Counted from the first letter of the stretch, positions 37,204-46,639 are shown. The stretch is 64,000 bases of DNA from Larkinella terrae (GCF_009668025.1 NZ_WJXZ01000004.1:62001-126000), one strand, 5' to 3'. Notes: generated by a model from the letters alone, not told the origin. Translations and numbers: made by a program.

Positions 37204-37347
37204 GTCTACGATCGGATCTTAAGTAAAACGGGTTGAACTAAGCAGAGGTATACCCGATTCTGAGAAAATTAGATAACGCGTAAAACTTATAATTTTCGTA
37301 ATTTCGTACATCCATCGAATTACTGTCTTTCGGTTACAACTCCATCA

Positions 37348-40230
37348 ATGAAGCTTAATCCCAGCTATCAGGAACGTTTCGAAGACCGGCACAACGGTTC
37401 TGACGTTTCTCAAACGAATGCTATCCTGAAAACCATCGGCGTCGGCTCGGTGGACGAACTCATCGAACAAACGGTTCCCGCCCTCATCCGGCTCGAAAAA
37501 CCGCTCGATTTGCCCGCAGCCAAATCCGAACATCAGTTTCTGGCTGATTTCAAGAAACTTGCTCAGCAAAATAAGATTTATAAATCGTACATCGGCACCG
37601 GTTATTACGATACCATCACGCCGAACGTCATCCTGCGCAATATACTGGAAAATCCGGCCTGGTATACGGCTTACACGCCTTATCAGGCCGAAATAGCTCA
37701 GGGGCGCCTGGAAGCACTGCTGAATTTCCAGACCGTGGTGATCGACCTCACCGGGATGGAAATCGCCAATGCCTCCCTGCTCGATGAGGCCACGGCCGCG
37801 GCCGAAGCGATGCACGTCCTGTTTGCCCAACGCTCGGCGGCCCGGAAATCGGCCATGACCTTTTTTGTGTCGGATCGTTGCCATCCGCAAACGATTGACG
37901 TCATCAAAACCCGTGCCACGCCCCTGGGCATCCAGGTGGAGGTGGGCGACCACCAGCAGGTCGACGTTACGCACGACGATCTGTTCGGGATGTTGCTGCA
38001 ATACCCGGCTTCCGACGGGGAAGTATTCGACTACACCGACCTGATTGCGGCCGCCCACGAACACAACGTTTTTGTGGCCGTGGCCGCCGACCTGCTCAGC
38101 CTGACATTGCTGACTCCGCCGGGCGAAATGGGGGCCGATGTGGTCGTGGGTTCATCGCAGCGGTTTGGGGTTCCGATGGGCTACGGTGGTCCGCACGCAG
38201 CTTTTTTTGCCACCAAAGAGGCTTTCAAGCGCCAGATTCCAGGCCGTATTATCGGCGTTTCGGTCGATGCGGAAGGAAACCACGCGCTACGGATGGCCCT
38301 GCAAACCCGCGAGCAGCACATTCGCCGGGAAAAAGCAACTTCCAATATCTGTACAGCGCAGGTTCTGCTGGCCGTCATGGCGGGCAGTTACGCGGTTTAT
38401 CACGGACCGCAACGACTCCGGGCCATTGCCGAGCGCGTACACGGTTTAACCAAATTGTTTGCGACGGTTTTACGCTGGAACGGCTATAAAATTCAGACGC
38501 ATAATTACTTCGATACGGTTACCGTAGAAGTCGATGATGTGGAATCCCTGCGCAAATCGGCACGGACGGCGGGTGTTAACCTCCGGTATCTGGACGATGA
38601 GCGGGTCAGCGTTGCCTTTGACGAGGTGAAAAACGTTGATGACGTGGTTCAACTGCTGGACGTTTTTGGCGTCAACAGTTCCATTGACGCGGCTCTTGAC
38701 ACGCTGACGATTAACTGGCCGGAACGCCTGGTTCGCCAATCGGATTATTTGACGCACCCGGTTTTCAATACGCACCATACCGAGCACCAGATGTTGCGGT
38801 ATTTAAAATCCCTGGAGGAAAAAGACCTTTCGCTGGTGCATTCGATGATTTCACTCGGTAGCTGTACCATGAAACTGAATGCGACCGCCGAAATGATTCC
38901 GGTCACCTGGCCGGAATTTGGAGCTTTACACCCGTTTGCGCCGAAAGATCAGGTGGCCGGTTACCAGAAACTGGTCGATGACTTGAGCCATTGGTTGTGC
39001 GAAATTACCGGTTTTTCCGCCGTATCGCTGCAACCCAACTCCGGTGCGCAGGGCGAATACGCCGGTTTGATGGTGATTCGGGCGTACCACGAAAGCCGGA
39101 ACGACGGGCACCGCAACGTCTCCCTGATTCCGTCGTCGGCGCACGGTACCAACCCCGCCAGCGCCGTGATGGCCGGGATGAAAGTCGTGATTGTGAAGTG
39201 CGACGAACGCGGAAACATTGACGTGGCCGACCTGAAAGCGAAAGCCGAACAATACAGCAACGATCTGTCGTGCCTGATGGTGACGTATCCTTCGACACAC
39301 GGCGTTTTTGAAGAAACGATCAAAGAAATTTGTGACATCATTCACGAGCACGGCGGTCAGGTGTACATGGATGGAGCCAACATGAACGCGCAGGTGGGAC
39401 TCACCAGTCCGGCCACGATTGGCGCCGATGTTTGCCACCTGAACCTGCACAAGACCTTCTGCATTCCGCATGGCGGGGGCGGACCGGGCATGGGGCCGAT
39501 CGGCGTTGTGCAACACCTGGCGCCCTTTCTGCCGGGCAATCCGATGGTGGAAACGGGCGGTAAACAGGCTATCCACGCCGTTTCGGCGGCTCCGTACGGT
39601 TCAGCCAGCATCCTGACCATTTCGTACGCGTACATTGCGATGATGGGGGGCGACGGTTTGACCAATGCCACCAAAACCGCTATTCTGAATGCCAATTACC
39701 TGAAAGCGCGGCTGGAAGAACATTACCCGATTTTGTATACCGGTAAAAACGGTCGTTGCGCGCACGAAATGATCGTCGATTGCCGGCCGTTCAAAGCTGC
39801 GGGAGTGGAAGTGGAAGACATCGCCAAGCGCCTGATGGACTACGGTTTTCACGCTCCGACGGTTTCGTTTCCGGTTCCGGGAACGATGATGATCGAGCCG
39901 ACGGAATCGGAATCCAAAGACGAACTCGACCGGTTTTGCGAAGCGCTGATCAGCATCCGCGCCGAGATTCGCGAGCTGGAAGAAGGCAAAGCCGACAAGG
40001 CCAATAACGTTCTCAAAAACGCCCCGCATACGGTCAGTGTATTTATTGCCGACGAGTGGAATCGTCCTTACAGCCGCGAGAAAGCCGCTTTCCCGTTGCC
40101 GTACGTAAAAGCCCGCAAATTCTGGCCGAGTGTCAGCCGGATCGACAACGCATATGGCGACCGGAATCTGGTCTGCGCCTGTCTGCCGGTGGAAGAATAC
40201 GCGTCGGAGGCTGTGGGAACGGCGTTGTAA
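37348..40230 (+). CDS. gcvP: Glycine dehydrogenase (decarboxylating), P protein
   Basis: PLP-dependent P protein of the glycine cleavage system; it decarboxylates glycine and passes the aminomethyl group to the lipoyl H protein. At 960 residues it is the fused single-chain form. The N-terminal half shows YIGTGYYDT and [15 protein letters not shown]; the C-terminal half has [18 protein letters not shown] and the PLP lysine K702 in [16 protein letters not shown]. The T and H protein genes are not in the window. No glycine riboswitch structure is evident in the 144-base upstream gap. Transcription ends at a very strong bidirectional hairpin (40243-40288). Confidence 0.97.
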   Translation: MKLNPSYQERFEDRHNGSDVSQTNAILKTIGVGSVDELIEQTVPALIRLEKPLDLPAAKSEHQFLADFKKLAQQNKIYKSYIGTGYYDTITPNVILRNILENPAWYTAYTPYQAEIAQGRLEALLNFQTVVIDLTGMEIANASLLDEATAAAEAMHVLFAQRSAARKSAMTFFVSDRCHPQTIDVIKTRATPLGIQVEVGDHQQVDVTHDDLFGMLLQYPASDGEVFDYTDLIAAAHEHNVFVAVAADLLSLTLLTPPGEMGADVVVGSSQRFGVPMGYGGPHAAFFATKEAFKRQIPGRIIGVSVDAEGNHALRMALQTREQHIRREKATSNICTAQVLLAVMAGSYAVYHGPQRLRAIAERVHGLTKLFATVLRWNGYKIQTHNYFDTVTVEVDDVESLRKSARTAGVNLRYLDDERVSVAFDEVKNVDDVVQLLDVFGVNSSIDAALDTLTINWPERLVRQSDYLTHPVFNTHHTEHQMLRYLKSLEEKDLSLVHSMISLGSCTMKLNATAEMIPVTWPEFGALHPFAPKDQVAGYQKLVDDLSHWLCEITGFSAVSLQPNSGAQGEYAGLMVIRAYHESRNDGHRNVSLIPSSAHGTNPASAVMAGMKVVIVKCDERGNIDVADLKAKAEQYSNDLSCLMVTYPSTHGVFEETIKEICDIIHEHGGQVYMDGANMNAQVGLTSPATIGADVCHLNLHKTFCIPHGGGGPGMGPIGVVQHLAPFLPGNPMVETGGKQAIHAVSAAPYGSASILTISYAYIAMMGGDGLTNATKTAILNANYLKARLEEHYPILYTGKNGRCAHEMIVDCRPFKAAGVEVEDIAKRLMDYGFHAPTVSFPVPGTMMIEPTESESKDELDRFCEALISIRAEIRELEEGKADKANNVLKNAPHTVSVFIADEWNRPYSREKAAFPLPYVKARKFWPSVSRIDNAYGDRNLVCACLPVEEYASEAVGTAL

Positions 40231-40242
40231 ATTCCTGGAAAG

Positions 40243-40288
40243 AAATAGAAAAGCCCTCGCTTCATTTTAGGCGAGGGCTTTTCTATTT
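40243..40288. terminator. Strong bidirectional intrinsic terminator after gcvP
   Basis: A perfect 18-bp stem (arms 40243-40260 and 40271-40288, core GCCCTCGC/GCGAGGGC) around the 10-base loop TTCATTTTAG, with A and T runs on either side. It separates gcvP from the convergent DUF5618-like gene. Confidence 0.9.
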
Positions 40289-40360
40289 AAAATCAAATCC
40301 CTGGATGATCTCGATGGGTTAATCTGTAGCGGTTTTATAATCCGCAGTAGGTTGGGATTG

Positions 40361-40744
40361 TTAAGCGTTAGCCGTCCCAATCCGGTTTTCAATCCAGTTT
40401 ATGATCTTTTCCGCTTCGGTTAAACCGGCAGTTGCAACGCTTGCCGAGGGATTGCCATCGTAAGACATGGACAAGTGCAAGGTGTCGTAAGCGCTGATGA
40501 AAGCGTTCAGCAACTTCTTATCCAAAGGAGAAAGTTGTTGTTTATACCAGTCAACGTCTTTCCGGCCTTTTCCTTTTTTACCCAGAAAACCGTCTAAAGC
40601 GACCAGTACGCCAGCGTAAGCGGTGTGGCCCGCCATTTTAACGTATTTCGTGTCCAGGTAATACCCATCTTCTTTCCGGGCTTTTTCGCGCAGAATTTCT
40701 CGGGCATTATCAAGGTAGCGTCGGGCTTCCAATACGGTTTTCAT
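40361..40744 (-). CDS. Small helical protein, DUF5618-like
   Basis: A 127-residue all-helical cytoplasmic protein. Features are a repeated-looking Lys/Arg/Glu-rich first helix (LEARRYLDNAREILREKARK), the block VKMAGHTAYAGVLVALDGFL, a basic loop GKKGKGRKDVDWYK, and a C-terminal helix ending in WIENRIG. From memory this matches DUF5618, a Bacteroidota family related in shape to HEPN helical bundles. No catalytic RxxxxH motif of active HEPN nucleases is visible. The function is unknown, and no toxin or nucleotidyltransferase partner is adjacent. psd lies upstream on the same strand. Confidence 0.65.
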   Translation of the reverse strand: MKTVLEARRYLDNAREILREKARKEDGYYLDTKYVKMAGHTAYAGVLVALDGFLGKKGKGRKDVDWYKQQLSPLDKKLLNAFISAYDTLHLSMSYDGNPSASVATAGLTEAEKIINWIENRIGTANA

Positions 40745-40773
40745 ACTCAGTTAACGTTTAGCAGCAGTTTTGA

Positions 40774-40797
40774 TTCAAATCCTGAACAGGATTTTGA
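40774..40797. repeat. Small hairpin between psd and the DUF5618-like gene
   Basis: AAATCCTG (40777-40784) and CAGGATTT (40787-40794) pair around AA. There is no T-run of note, so it is a weak terminator at most. Confidence 0.35.
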
Positions 40798-40830
40798 CGA
40801 ATAAAACCATGATTTGTCACTGGCAACTAC

Positions 40831-41490
40831 CTACAAATCTGCGATTACCGTAATTCCGCCCTGCGTTTTCTCGCCAATTTTTACTTTGACCTCCGCATCC
40901 AGCGGCAGAAACAGATCGACGCGCGAACCGAATTTGATAAAGCCCAATTCGTGGCCCTGCTGCACCTGCTGCCCTTCTTTGGCGTACCAGACAATCCGGC
41001 GGGCGAGCGCACCGGCAATCTGGCGTAGGAGGATTTCGGCCCCGGTTTTGGCCTTCACCACCACGGAAGTTCGCTCGTTTTCGGTACTTGATTTCGGGTG
41101 CCAGGCCACCAGGTATTTTCCGGGATAATATTTAACGTAGTTGACGGTGCCGGTTACGGGATAAAAATTAATGTGGACGTTCAACGGCGACATGAAGATG
41201 GACACCTGCCGACGCGGAGCTTTGAAATATTCCGGTTCGTTCACTTCTTCAATCACCACGACGGTGCCGTCGCAGGGCGAAATGACGTGATTATCATTTA
41301 ACGGAGTGGTTCGGCGGGGTTTACGGAAAAACTGCAGCACCAGAAAGAACAGGACCAGACTGACAACGAGGATAAGGGTGCTGGCTGTTTGGTTGCCGGT
41401 GAACAGGTAGAAGATGGATAAAAGATTGACTGCTAACAGGATAAAGGCTGTCCAGAACAAAATTTGATATCCTTCCTTGTGGATAGTCAT
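40831..41490 (-). CDS. psd: Phosphatidylserine decarboxylase (short form) proenzyme
   Basis: Converts phosphatidylserine to phosphatidylethanolamine at the inner membrane. The 219-residue length matches the short Psd type common in Bacteroidota. Two N-terminal helices (about 11-30 and 36-53) anchor it, and the core shows VISPCDGTVV, FMSPLNVHINFYPV and the self-cleavage site G188-S189 in KFGSRVDLFLP, where the serine becomes the pyruvoyl cofactor. Phosphatidylserine synthase is not in the window. Confidence 0.94.
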   Translation of the reverse strand: MTIHKEGYQILFWTAFILLAVNLLSIFYLFTGNQTASTLILVVSLVLFFLVLQFFRKPRRTTPLNDNHVISPCDGTVVVIEEVNEPEYFKAPRRQVSIFMSPLNVHINFYPVTGTVNYVKYYPGKYLVAWHPKSSTENERTSVVVKAKTGAEILLRQIAGALARRIVWYAKEGQQVQQGHELGFIKFGSRVDLFLPLDAEVKVKIGEKTQGGITVIADL

Positions 41491-41600
41491 ACGAATGGGA
41501 AATCAGTTGCTTCTTATAAAGATGGGTAGAGCGGTGAAGGTACGAAACAAAGTACATTGGCTCCAATTCGCGGGTGACATTCAATCTCTACAAAAACAAA

Positions 41601-41658
41601 GATTTCAGTCCACAATGGAAGAAAACCGCATGAGTTGCTTCCTTTGTAGACTGAAATC
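41601..41658 (-). terminator. Terminator hairpin after the glutamate dehydrogenase gene
   Basis: GATTTCAGTC-c-ACAA-t-GGAAG pairs with CTTCC-t-TTGT-a-GACTGAAATC, about 19 paired bases with two mismatches around a 16-base loop. On the minus strand it is followed by TTTGTTTTTG. It begins 14 bases past the stop codon at 41672. Confidence 0.65.
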
Positions 41659-41671
41659 CGTACTTAATTAC

Positions 41672-42946
41672 TCAATAACCGCCCCGGTATTTATAGGTGC
41701 TGGCTACTTTGTCGATCGCAACGATGTAGGCGGCCAGCCGCATCGAGACCTTGTATTTCTGGGAGGTTTCGAACACGCGGTCGAACGCGTCTTTCATGTT
41801 GCGGTCGGCCCGGCGGTTGATCCGGTCGAGTGTCCATTTGTATCCGATGCGGTTTTGAACCCACTCAAAATACGAAACCGTTACGCCCCCGGCATTGGCC
41901 AGAATGTCCGGCACCACCATGATTCCTTTTTCGTTGATGATGTCGTCGGCGCTCGCCGAGGTGGGGCCGTTGGCGCCTTCCACGATCATTTTTGCCTGAA
42001 TGGAATCGGCGTTTTCGGCGGTAATAACGTCTTCTTTTGCCGCCGGAACCAACACGTCGACCGGTAGAGCCAGCAGTTCTTCGTTCGTGATGCGTTCAGC
42101 ACCGTTGAACCCTTCCAGGGTTCCTTTGTTGGCGTTCCGGTAGGCCAGAGCCGCGCCGATGTCGATGCCGCGATCGTTGTAATAACCGCCCGTTACATCG
42201 CTGACGGCCATAACCGTTACACCCCGTTCGTGCAGCAGTTCGGCCGCAAACGAACCCACGTTTCCAAAGCCCTGTACTGCCGCCGACGAGCGGTACGGAT
42301 TCATGCGGAGTTTATCCATCGCCGACAAAGCCGCGACGGTAACACCCCGGCCCGTGGCTTCGGTGCGGCCCAGCGAACCGCCCAGAACAAGCGGTTTTCC
42401 GGTCACGACGCCGTTGATGGTCATGCCCCGCGATTTGGAATATTCGTCCATGAGCCACGCCATCTCGCGCGGGCCTGTACCCATATCCGGGGCCGGAATG
42501 TCGCGATCGGGGCCGAACACGTCGAGCATGGCCACGGTGTACGCCCGGATCAGTCGCTCAATTTCGCCGGCCGACATCTCGCGCGGGTTGCAGGCAATAC
42601 CGCCTTTGGCCCCGCCATAGGGAATATCGACAACGGCGCATTTCCAGGTCATCCAGGCGGCCAGGGCCCGCACTTCGTCGAGCGTGACGGCCGGGTCGAG
42701 CCGGATGCCGCCTTTCGACGGACCCAGAATGGTGGAGTGAATAACGCGGTGACCTTCGAAAACTTTGATCGATCCGTTGTCCATTGTAATGGGTAAACCA
42801 ACCATCACCTGCCGCGCGGGGACCTTCAAAATGTAGTACATTTCTTCGGTTACTCCCAGAAGCTGGGCTGCGGCATCGAACCGCGACATCATGGATTCAA
42901 GCGGATTCTCTTTATCTTTTATGGGGGCTGGTTCTATATAAGCCAT
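41672..42946 (-). CDS. Glu/Leu/Phe/Val dehydrogenase, probably glutamate dehydrogenase
   Basis: Interconverts glutamate and 2-oxoglutarate plus ammonia with NAD(P). The N-terminal substrate domain carries GPSKGGIRLDP and the catalytic-lysine motif PYGGAKGGIACNP, with the catalytic Asp in IPAPDMGTGPREMAWL. The Rossmann domain has VQGFGNVGSFAAELL, and the C-terminus NAGGVTVSYFEW. At 424 residues it is the hexameric small-subunit type. The cofactor preference is not certain from sequence. It has a -7 box at 42988-42995 and its own terminator, so it is monocistronic. Confidence 0.93.
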   Translation of the reverse strand: MAYIEPAPIKDKENPLESMMSRFDAAAQLLGVTEEMYYILKVPARQVMVGLPITMDNGSIKVFEGHRVIHSTILGPSKGGIRLDPAVTLDEVRALAAWMTWKCAVVDIPYGGAKGGIACNPREMSAGEIERLIRAYTVAMLDVFGPDRDIPAPDMGTGPREMAWLMDEYSKSRGMTINGVVTGKPLVLGGSLGRTEATGRGVTVAALSAMDKLRMNPYRSSAAVQGFGNVGSFAAELLHERGVTVMAVSDVTGGYYNDRGIDIGAALAYRNANKGTLEGFNGAERITNEELLALPVDVLVPAAKEDVITAENADSIQAKMIVEGANGPTSASADDIINEKGIMVVPDILANAGGVTVSYFEWVQNRIGYKWTLDRINRRADRNMKDAFDRVFETSQKYKVSMRLAAYIVAIDKVASTYKYRGGY

Positions 42947-42987
42947 AGTACTATTTTTTTAGTTGGCAGTCTGATGAAGCGCCACGG

Positions 42988-42995
42988 CAAAATTA
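42988..42995 (-). promoter_or_regulatory. Putative -7 box for glutamate dehydrogenase
   Basis: Read on the minus strand it is TAATTTTG, an exact TAnnTTTG match about 42 bases before the ATG. No TTG is found at the canonical spacing. Confidence 0.45.
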
Positions 42996-43222
42996 CCAAA
43001 AAAGATAACGATACTACTTATGAACTATTTTTTCGGGGATTAGTATAATTTTTGTTCCCAAAATCATGTATCCTATCCGGTTTTTTACGCAATACAACGT
43101 CACAACCAAGGAGTTATACCGCCAAATATTGATTGGTTTTTTCGAGTATTTGCCAATGACTATTTTTTGAACTTTTTTTTAAACGGTAGGCCTTATTGAT
43201 TGAAAAAGAATCAATAGAGTTG

Positions 43223-43230
43223 TAATTTTG
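43223..43230 (+). promoter_or_regulatory. Putative -7 box for the DksA-like gene
   Basis: TAATTTTG is an exact TAnnTTTG match 53 bases before the ATG. The nearest TTG (43196-43198) is 24 bp upstream, longer than usual. Confidence 0.45.
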
Positions 43231-43282
43231 TTGTTTCATCGACGGAAAGAATATTCACCCACTTAACTAGCTGATCAGTGCT

Positions 43283-43666
43283 ATGGTTCAGGAAGACAAG
43301 AAAAGGTACTCGGAGGAGGAGCTAAAAGAGTTCGAGGTGCTGATTAGCCAGAAGTTAGAAGCATCCCGGAGCGAGTTAAATTACATCAAGGAAACGCTCA
43401 GCAAGCGTAATGACAGTGGCACCGATAACACATCGGGTACGTCGAAATTACTGGAAGATGGTGCCGATACCAGTGAGCGCGAAAACTTCAGTCAGCTGGC
43501 GGCTCGTCAGCAGAAGTTTATTCAGCAATTGGAAGCCGCTCTGGTGCGGATCAAAAACGGAACGTACGGTATTTGTATCGATACCGGCAAACTGATTCCG
43601 AAAGAACGTCTCCGCGCCGTGCCACACACCCAGCAGACAATCGAAGCCAAACTGAAACGGTCGTAA
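43283..43666 (+). CDS. TraR/DksA family regulator lacking the zinc-finger cysteines
   Basis: A 127-residue RNA-polymerase-binding regulator of the DksA type: a long coiled coil (about 10-92, with the DGADTSERENFSQLAARQ stretch at its tip region) followed by the globular end IKNGTYGICIDTGKLIPKERLRA. Normal DksA has four zinc-binding cysteines in this end; here only one cysteine (C98) remains in the whole protein, so no zinc finger can form. Related Bacteroidota proteins share this loss as far as I recall. It probably modulates transcription during growth-rate or stress changes. Own -7 box upstream and a good terminator downstream; monocistronic. Confidence 0.88.
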   Translation: MVQEDKKRYSEEELKEFEVLISQKLEASRSELNYIKETLSKRNDSGTDNTSGTSKLLEDGADTSERENFSQLAARQQKFIQQLEAALVRIKNGTYGICIDTGKLIPKERLRAVPHTQQTIEAKLKRS

Positions 43667-43705
43667 TTCAACGCGACTGTTTCCAGAAAATAGCTCTTTT
43701 TACTC

Positions 43706-43737
43706 TCCCGCTTCATCCACGAAGCGGGATTTTTTTT
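43706..43737 (+). terminator. Intrinsic terminator after the DksA-like gene
   Basis: TCCCGCTTC / GAAGCGGGA, a 9-bp stem with loop ATCCAC, followed directly by eight T residues. Confidence 0.9.
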
Positions 43738-43873
43738 AGTATTGCGATGACTATTTGGTATTTTCCCGTCCAATAGAAAGATAGAAGCTGGAAAATCGTT
43801 TCGCGAACAAACATTTTCCAAACAAAATAGCTACTTATTGGTACTACTACAGCATCCCTAATGATAAATCGCC

Positions 43874-44299
43874 ATGTTAGAGAAATTAGAAGAGATCAGG
43901 GAAAATATCTTTAAATACCTCGAAGCGCGCATTGAGCTTTTTAAGCTGGAGACGCGCAACCAGGTTGAACACATCGCCCTGAATGCCGTTCACGGAATTG
44001 TGCTCGGATTTCTGGCAACAATCACCACTATCTTTTTATTCTCATTATTAGCCGCTTATTTAAACGAAGTGCTCGATAGCCGTTATCTGGGATTTCTGAT
44101 TGTGGCCGGTTTTTTCCTCCTGCTGACCCTGATCTGGGCCTTCGCAAAAGGGCCGGTGGAAGGCATGCTTCAAAGGATGACCTACCGGATTATTAAAAAT
44201 GCGCAGGAGAAAAAAGCGGAAGAGCGGGCCGAAACTATTCAGGATTTGATGGCCCAAACCCGGGAGTCGCTCAATGAAAGCGGATCAATTAAGGAATAA
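43874..44299 (+). CDS. Holin-superfamily (YqjE-like) small membrane protein
   Basis: A 141-residue protein with an amphipathic N-terminal helix (MLEKLEEIRENIFKYLEARIELFKLE), two membrane helices (about 40-65 and 73-93) and a charged coiled C-terminal tail. The layout matches the phage-holin-like/YqjE family found in many non-phage genomes. There is no endolysin or phage gene nearby, so a phage role is unlikely; these proteins usually sit in small stress or envelope clusters. The next gene encodes another small membrane protein and probably shares the transcript (89-base gap). Confidence 0.75.
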   Translation: MLEKLEEIRENIFKYLEARIELFKLETRNQVEHIALNAVHGIVLGFLATITTIFLFSLLAAYLNEVLDSRYLGFLIVAGFFLLLTLIWAFAKGPVEGMLQRMTYRIIKNAQEKKAEERAETIQDLMAQTRESLNESGSIKE

Positions 44300-44388
44300 A
44301 TACTATAAATTTCCCTCGAATACTAACTAAGTAGCAAGCATTATCGTCAGTCAATCCATTTTTTTACTAATTTTAGAACGCTCATTTT

Positions 44389-44835
44389 ATGGATACGAAT
44401 GTGCCCTTTTCAGATACATCGGCCCGACGGGCTGAGTTGATGGAAGCCACCGAGCATTATAAAAGTTCGATTGAGTCCAACGTCAAGGAATTAAAAGAGG
44501 ATGCCGTCGAAGCCGGCAAAACCGTGGCGTTGGTGGCTGGAGTCTGTTTAGCCGTCTTTGTTGTGGCCAGTATTGTGTTGCCTAAGTCTGATAAATCGGA
44601 CAGCGACTACGATGAAGATGACTACGAAGAGGTAGGTAACAGTACCCGGGCGCATGTGCGACGGGCTGCTAAAGCCGCAGAAGAAGCTCCGGCCAAATCG
44701 GCAATCGGTGGTGCAATTACCGGAATCGTGACGTCAATTCTGACGAATCTGGCCCGGCAGCAGGTAACTGATTTCATTTCGCGTTTACGTCAGGATAATG
44801 CAACCACACACACACAGCCAGGACAATACCCGTAA
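44389..44835 (+). CDS. Small single-span membrane protein with acidic tract, unknown function
   Basis: A 148-residue protein. The N-terminal helix (ELMEATEHYKSSIESNVKELKEDAVEAGK) leads into a single membrane span (about 46-65, TVALVAGVCLAVFVVASIVLP), then a strikingly acidic run (DKSDSDYDEDDYEE), an alanine-rich helix and a second hydrophobic stretch (IGGAITGIVTSILTNLA). It resembles YtxH/DUF883-like stress membrane proteins in shape, not in a motif I can name. Its last 38 bases overlap the start of the GGGP synthase gene in another frame. Confidence 0.65.
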   Translation: MDTNVPFSDTSARRAELMEATEHYKSSIESNVKELKEDAVEAGKTVALVAGVCLAVFVVASIVLPKSDKSDSDYDEDDYEEVGNSTRAHVRRAAKAAEEAPAKSAIGGAITGIVTSILTNLARQQVTDFISRLRQDNATTHTQPGQYP

Positions 44836-45586
44836 CCTGTTACTGAATACCCTGTATAGCCGCAAGGAAACAGGGCGAAAATCATTTGCCGTCTTGCTCG
44901 ATCCTGATAAAATCGAGCAAGAATCGTTTAAGGACCTTTTGATTCGGAGTGTTGAAAACCGGGTTGATTTCTTTTTCGTGGGTGGCAGTCTGATTACCAA
45001 CTTCATCCTGCGGGAAGTGATTGAAACCATTCGGACGTACACGAATATCCCGACCATTCTTTTTCCCGGAAATAGCCTTCACATCGAGCCCAGCGCCGAT
45101 GCGATTCTGCTGCTTTCGCTCATTTCGGGCCGAAACCCGGAGTTTTTGATTGGCCAGCACGTCATTGCCGCCCCGCTTTTAAAGAAAAGTGGGTTGGAAA
45201 TTCTGCCGACGGGTTACATGCTCGTCGATAGCGGTGTACAAACAACGGTTTCGTACATCAGCAATACAACCCCGCTTCCGTACGATAAACCGGGTGTGGC
45301 GGCCTGTACGGCAATGGCGGGCGAGATGCTCGGACTGAAATTGATCTACATGGATGCGGGCAGCGGAGCCCGCCGACCGGTTTCGCCGGAAATGATTGCC
45401 GCCGTTCGTTCGTGTGTTGATACGCCCATTGTGGTCGGCGGAGGCATCAATTCCGTGGAGCGGGCCCAGGCGGCTTTGCAGGCCGGAGCCGACGTCATTG
45501 TGGTGGGGAACGGTATCGAGAAAAATCCGGAATTGTTACCCGAAATTGCCGCCGTTGTTCAGGAGGTGAATCGACAACTAGCCTAA
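44798..45586 (+). CDS. Geranylgeranylglyceryl/heptaprenylglyceryl phosphate synthase family protein
   Basis: TIM-barrel prenyltransferase that joins a polyprenyl diphosphate to sn-glycerol-1-phosphate, making an ether lipid precursor. The signatures are FAVLLDPDK near the N-terminus, FFVGGSL, FPGNSLHI, SGRNPEFLIGQHV, YMLVDSG, IYMDAGSGA, VVGGGI and the phosphate-binding ADVIVVGNGIE. Length 262. Archaea use it for membrane lipids; Bacteroidota homologues are known, but the lipid they make is less clear. The ATG at 44798 lies inside the preceding gene (38-base overlap); it is the only ATG before the conserved core, though a downstream non-ATG start is possible. sn-glycerol-1-phosphate dehydrogenase is not in the window. 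Confidence 0.9.
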   Translation: MQPHTHSQDNTRNLLLNTLYSRKETGRKSFAVLLDPDKIEQESFKDLLIRSVENRVDFFFVGGSLITNFILREVIETIRTYTNIPTILFPGNSLHIEPSADAILLLSLISGRNPEFLIGQHVIAAPLLKKSGLEILPTGYMLVDSGVQTTVSYISNTTPLPYDKPGVAACTAMAGEMLGLKLIYMDAGSGARRPVSPEMIAAVRSCVDTPIVVGGGINSVERAQAALQAGADVIVVGNGIEKNPELLPEIAAVVQEVNRQLA

Positions 45587-45607
45587 TTATAAGAAGATTA
45601 TAACGAA

Positions 45608-45652
45608 AAAAGGCCGGACGAAAAGGTTGTCAATCCTTTCGCCCGGCCTTTT
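45608..45652. terminator. Bidirectional terminator between GGGP synthase and AraC genes
   Basis: AAAAGGCCGG-a-CG-a-AAAGG pairs with CCTTT-CG-c-CCGGCCTTTT (one bulge, one mismatch) around an 8-base loop, with A and T runs outside. It serves both convergent genes. Confidence 0.88.
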
Positions 45653-45667
45653 GCATGGTACGGTTTT

Positions 45668-46594
45668 TTATACGTTCATCAGCGACTCCCGACGGCGCAT
45701 TTTACCGGCCGGAATTCCAAACATCATCTTAAACCGGCGGCAGAAATACGCCGTGTCTTTGTAACCGACTTCGGCACCGATCGCCCGGATGCTTTTCTTC
45801 GACGTCCGGAGCAGCCCGACGGCGGCTTCCATGCGCTGGTATTCAATGTAATCCTGCGGGTTGATACCGGTCAGCATTTTGAAATACTGTCCGACGTAAT
45901 CTTCAGAAACGTTGGCGACGTTCGCCAGCACCTTGTTCGACAAATCGCCACCCAGGTTGTCTTTGATGTAAGCAAAGATGTCGATCAGACGCGGATCTTT
46001 GAAGTACGTACTGTTGGTCACCAGTTGCTCAACGAACAGGCGGTTTTTCAGGATGTACCGAATGACTTCGATAACGATTTCCTCGGTTTTGATCTTGATG
46101 ATCCGACCTTTACCGGCGGTATCCAGCATTTCTTCCGCCAGAATCTGGTTGATCGTCTGCACCAGCGAATCTTCCCGCTTGATGATAAACGGCGGTACGT
46201 CCAGTGAGTTGAAGAAGTTCACCGAGTCGAACACCTTCGCTTCAAACGACACATACCCAAACGAGTTCGGCATGTTGGCGATTTTCTGCGGGTCGCGATT
46301 GGCTTCAAAATACAGCTCCCGGTGAATCATAAACTCTTCGTTCGACACGGTTTTCGGTTGCGAAGCGTCGCCGTACGTGACGGTAATATGTTTACCGCCC
46401 GGAATAAACAACATATCACCGGTTTCCACCTTTACTTTTTCTTCGCCGAACGATACTTCGCCATTGTAGAGAACGGTCAAAGTATTTTCAACATCATAAT
46501 AGTTTTTGATGGTTATGGGCTGTAAAATGCGGATGTTTCGGGCCTTGATGAACTTCACACCCAGCGATTCGATAATCTTATTATAGTCTTCCAT
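45668..46594 (-). CDS. AraC family transcriptional regulator
   Basis: A 308-residue regulator. A cupin-like sensing domain occupies roughly residues 20-110 (YNGEVSFGEEKVKVETGDMLFIPGGKHI), a linker follows, and the two helix-turn-helix motifs of AraC/XylS lie in the last 105 residues (SNKVLANVANVSEDYVGQYF and RAIGAEVGYKDTAYFCRRFK). The ligand is unknown. It has its own consensus promoter (46640-46671) with TTGYACAA repeats that could be autoregulatory sites. Neighbouring genes do not point to a regulon. Confidence 0.92.
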   Translation of the reverse strand: MEDYNKIIESLGVKFIKARNIRILQPITIKNYYDVENTLTVLYNGEVSFGEEKVKVETGDMLFIPGGKHITVTYGDASQPKTVSNEEFMIHRELYFEANRDPQKIANMPNSFGYVSFEAKVFDSVNFFNSLDVPPFIIKREDSLVQTINQILAEEMLDTAGKGRIIKIKTEEIVIEVIRYILKNRLFVEQLVTNSTYFKDPRLIDIFAYIKDNLGGDLSNKVLANVANVSEDYVGQYFKMLTGINPQDYIEYQRMEAAVGLLRTSKKSIRAIGAEVGYKDTAYFCRRFKMMFGIPAGKMRRRESLMNV

Positions 46595-46639
46595 AGGGGG
46601 AAAGTGATGTATCTACATTCAGTATATTGCAAAGTTGCA

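Larger units (their letters stand above)
42947..43282. other. 336-base A+T-rich divergent intergenic region
   Basis: Holds the promoters for glutamate dehydrogenase (minus) and the DksA-like gene (plus), listed separately. The remainder has several T- and A-runs but no gene or notable hairpin. Confidence 0.55.

Noticed and set aside
37204-37347. Glycine riboswitch upstream of gcvP
   Set aside because: The 144-base gap lacks the tandem-aptamer structure and is A+T-rich without recognisable conserved elements.
41477-42067. 196-codon plus-strand frame
   Set aside because: Antisense to glutamate dehydrogenase and through its terminator.
43874-44299. Prophage remnant suggested by the holin-like gene
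   Set aside because: No endolysin, structural, integrase or attachment sequences nearby; this family is common outside phages.
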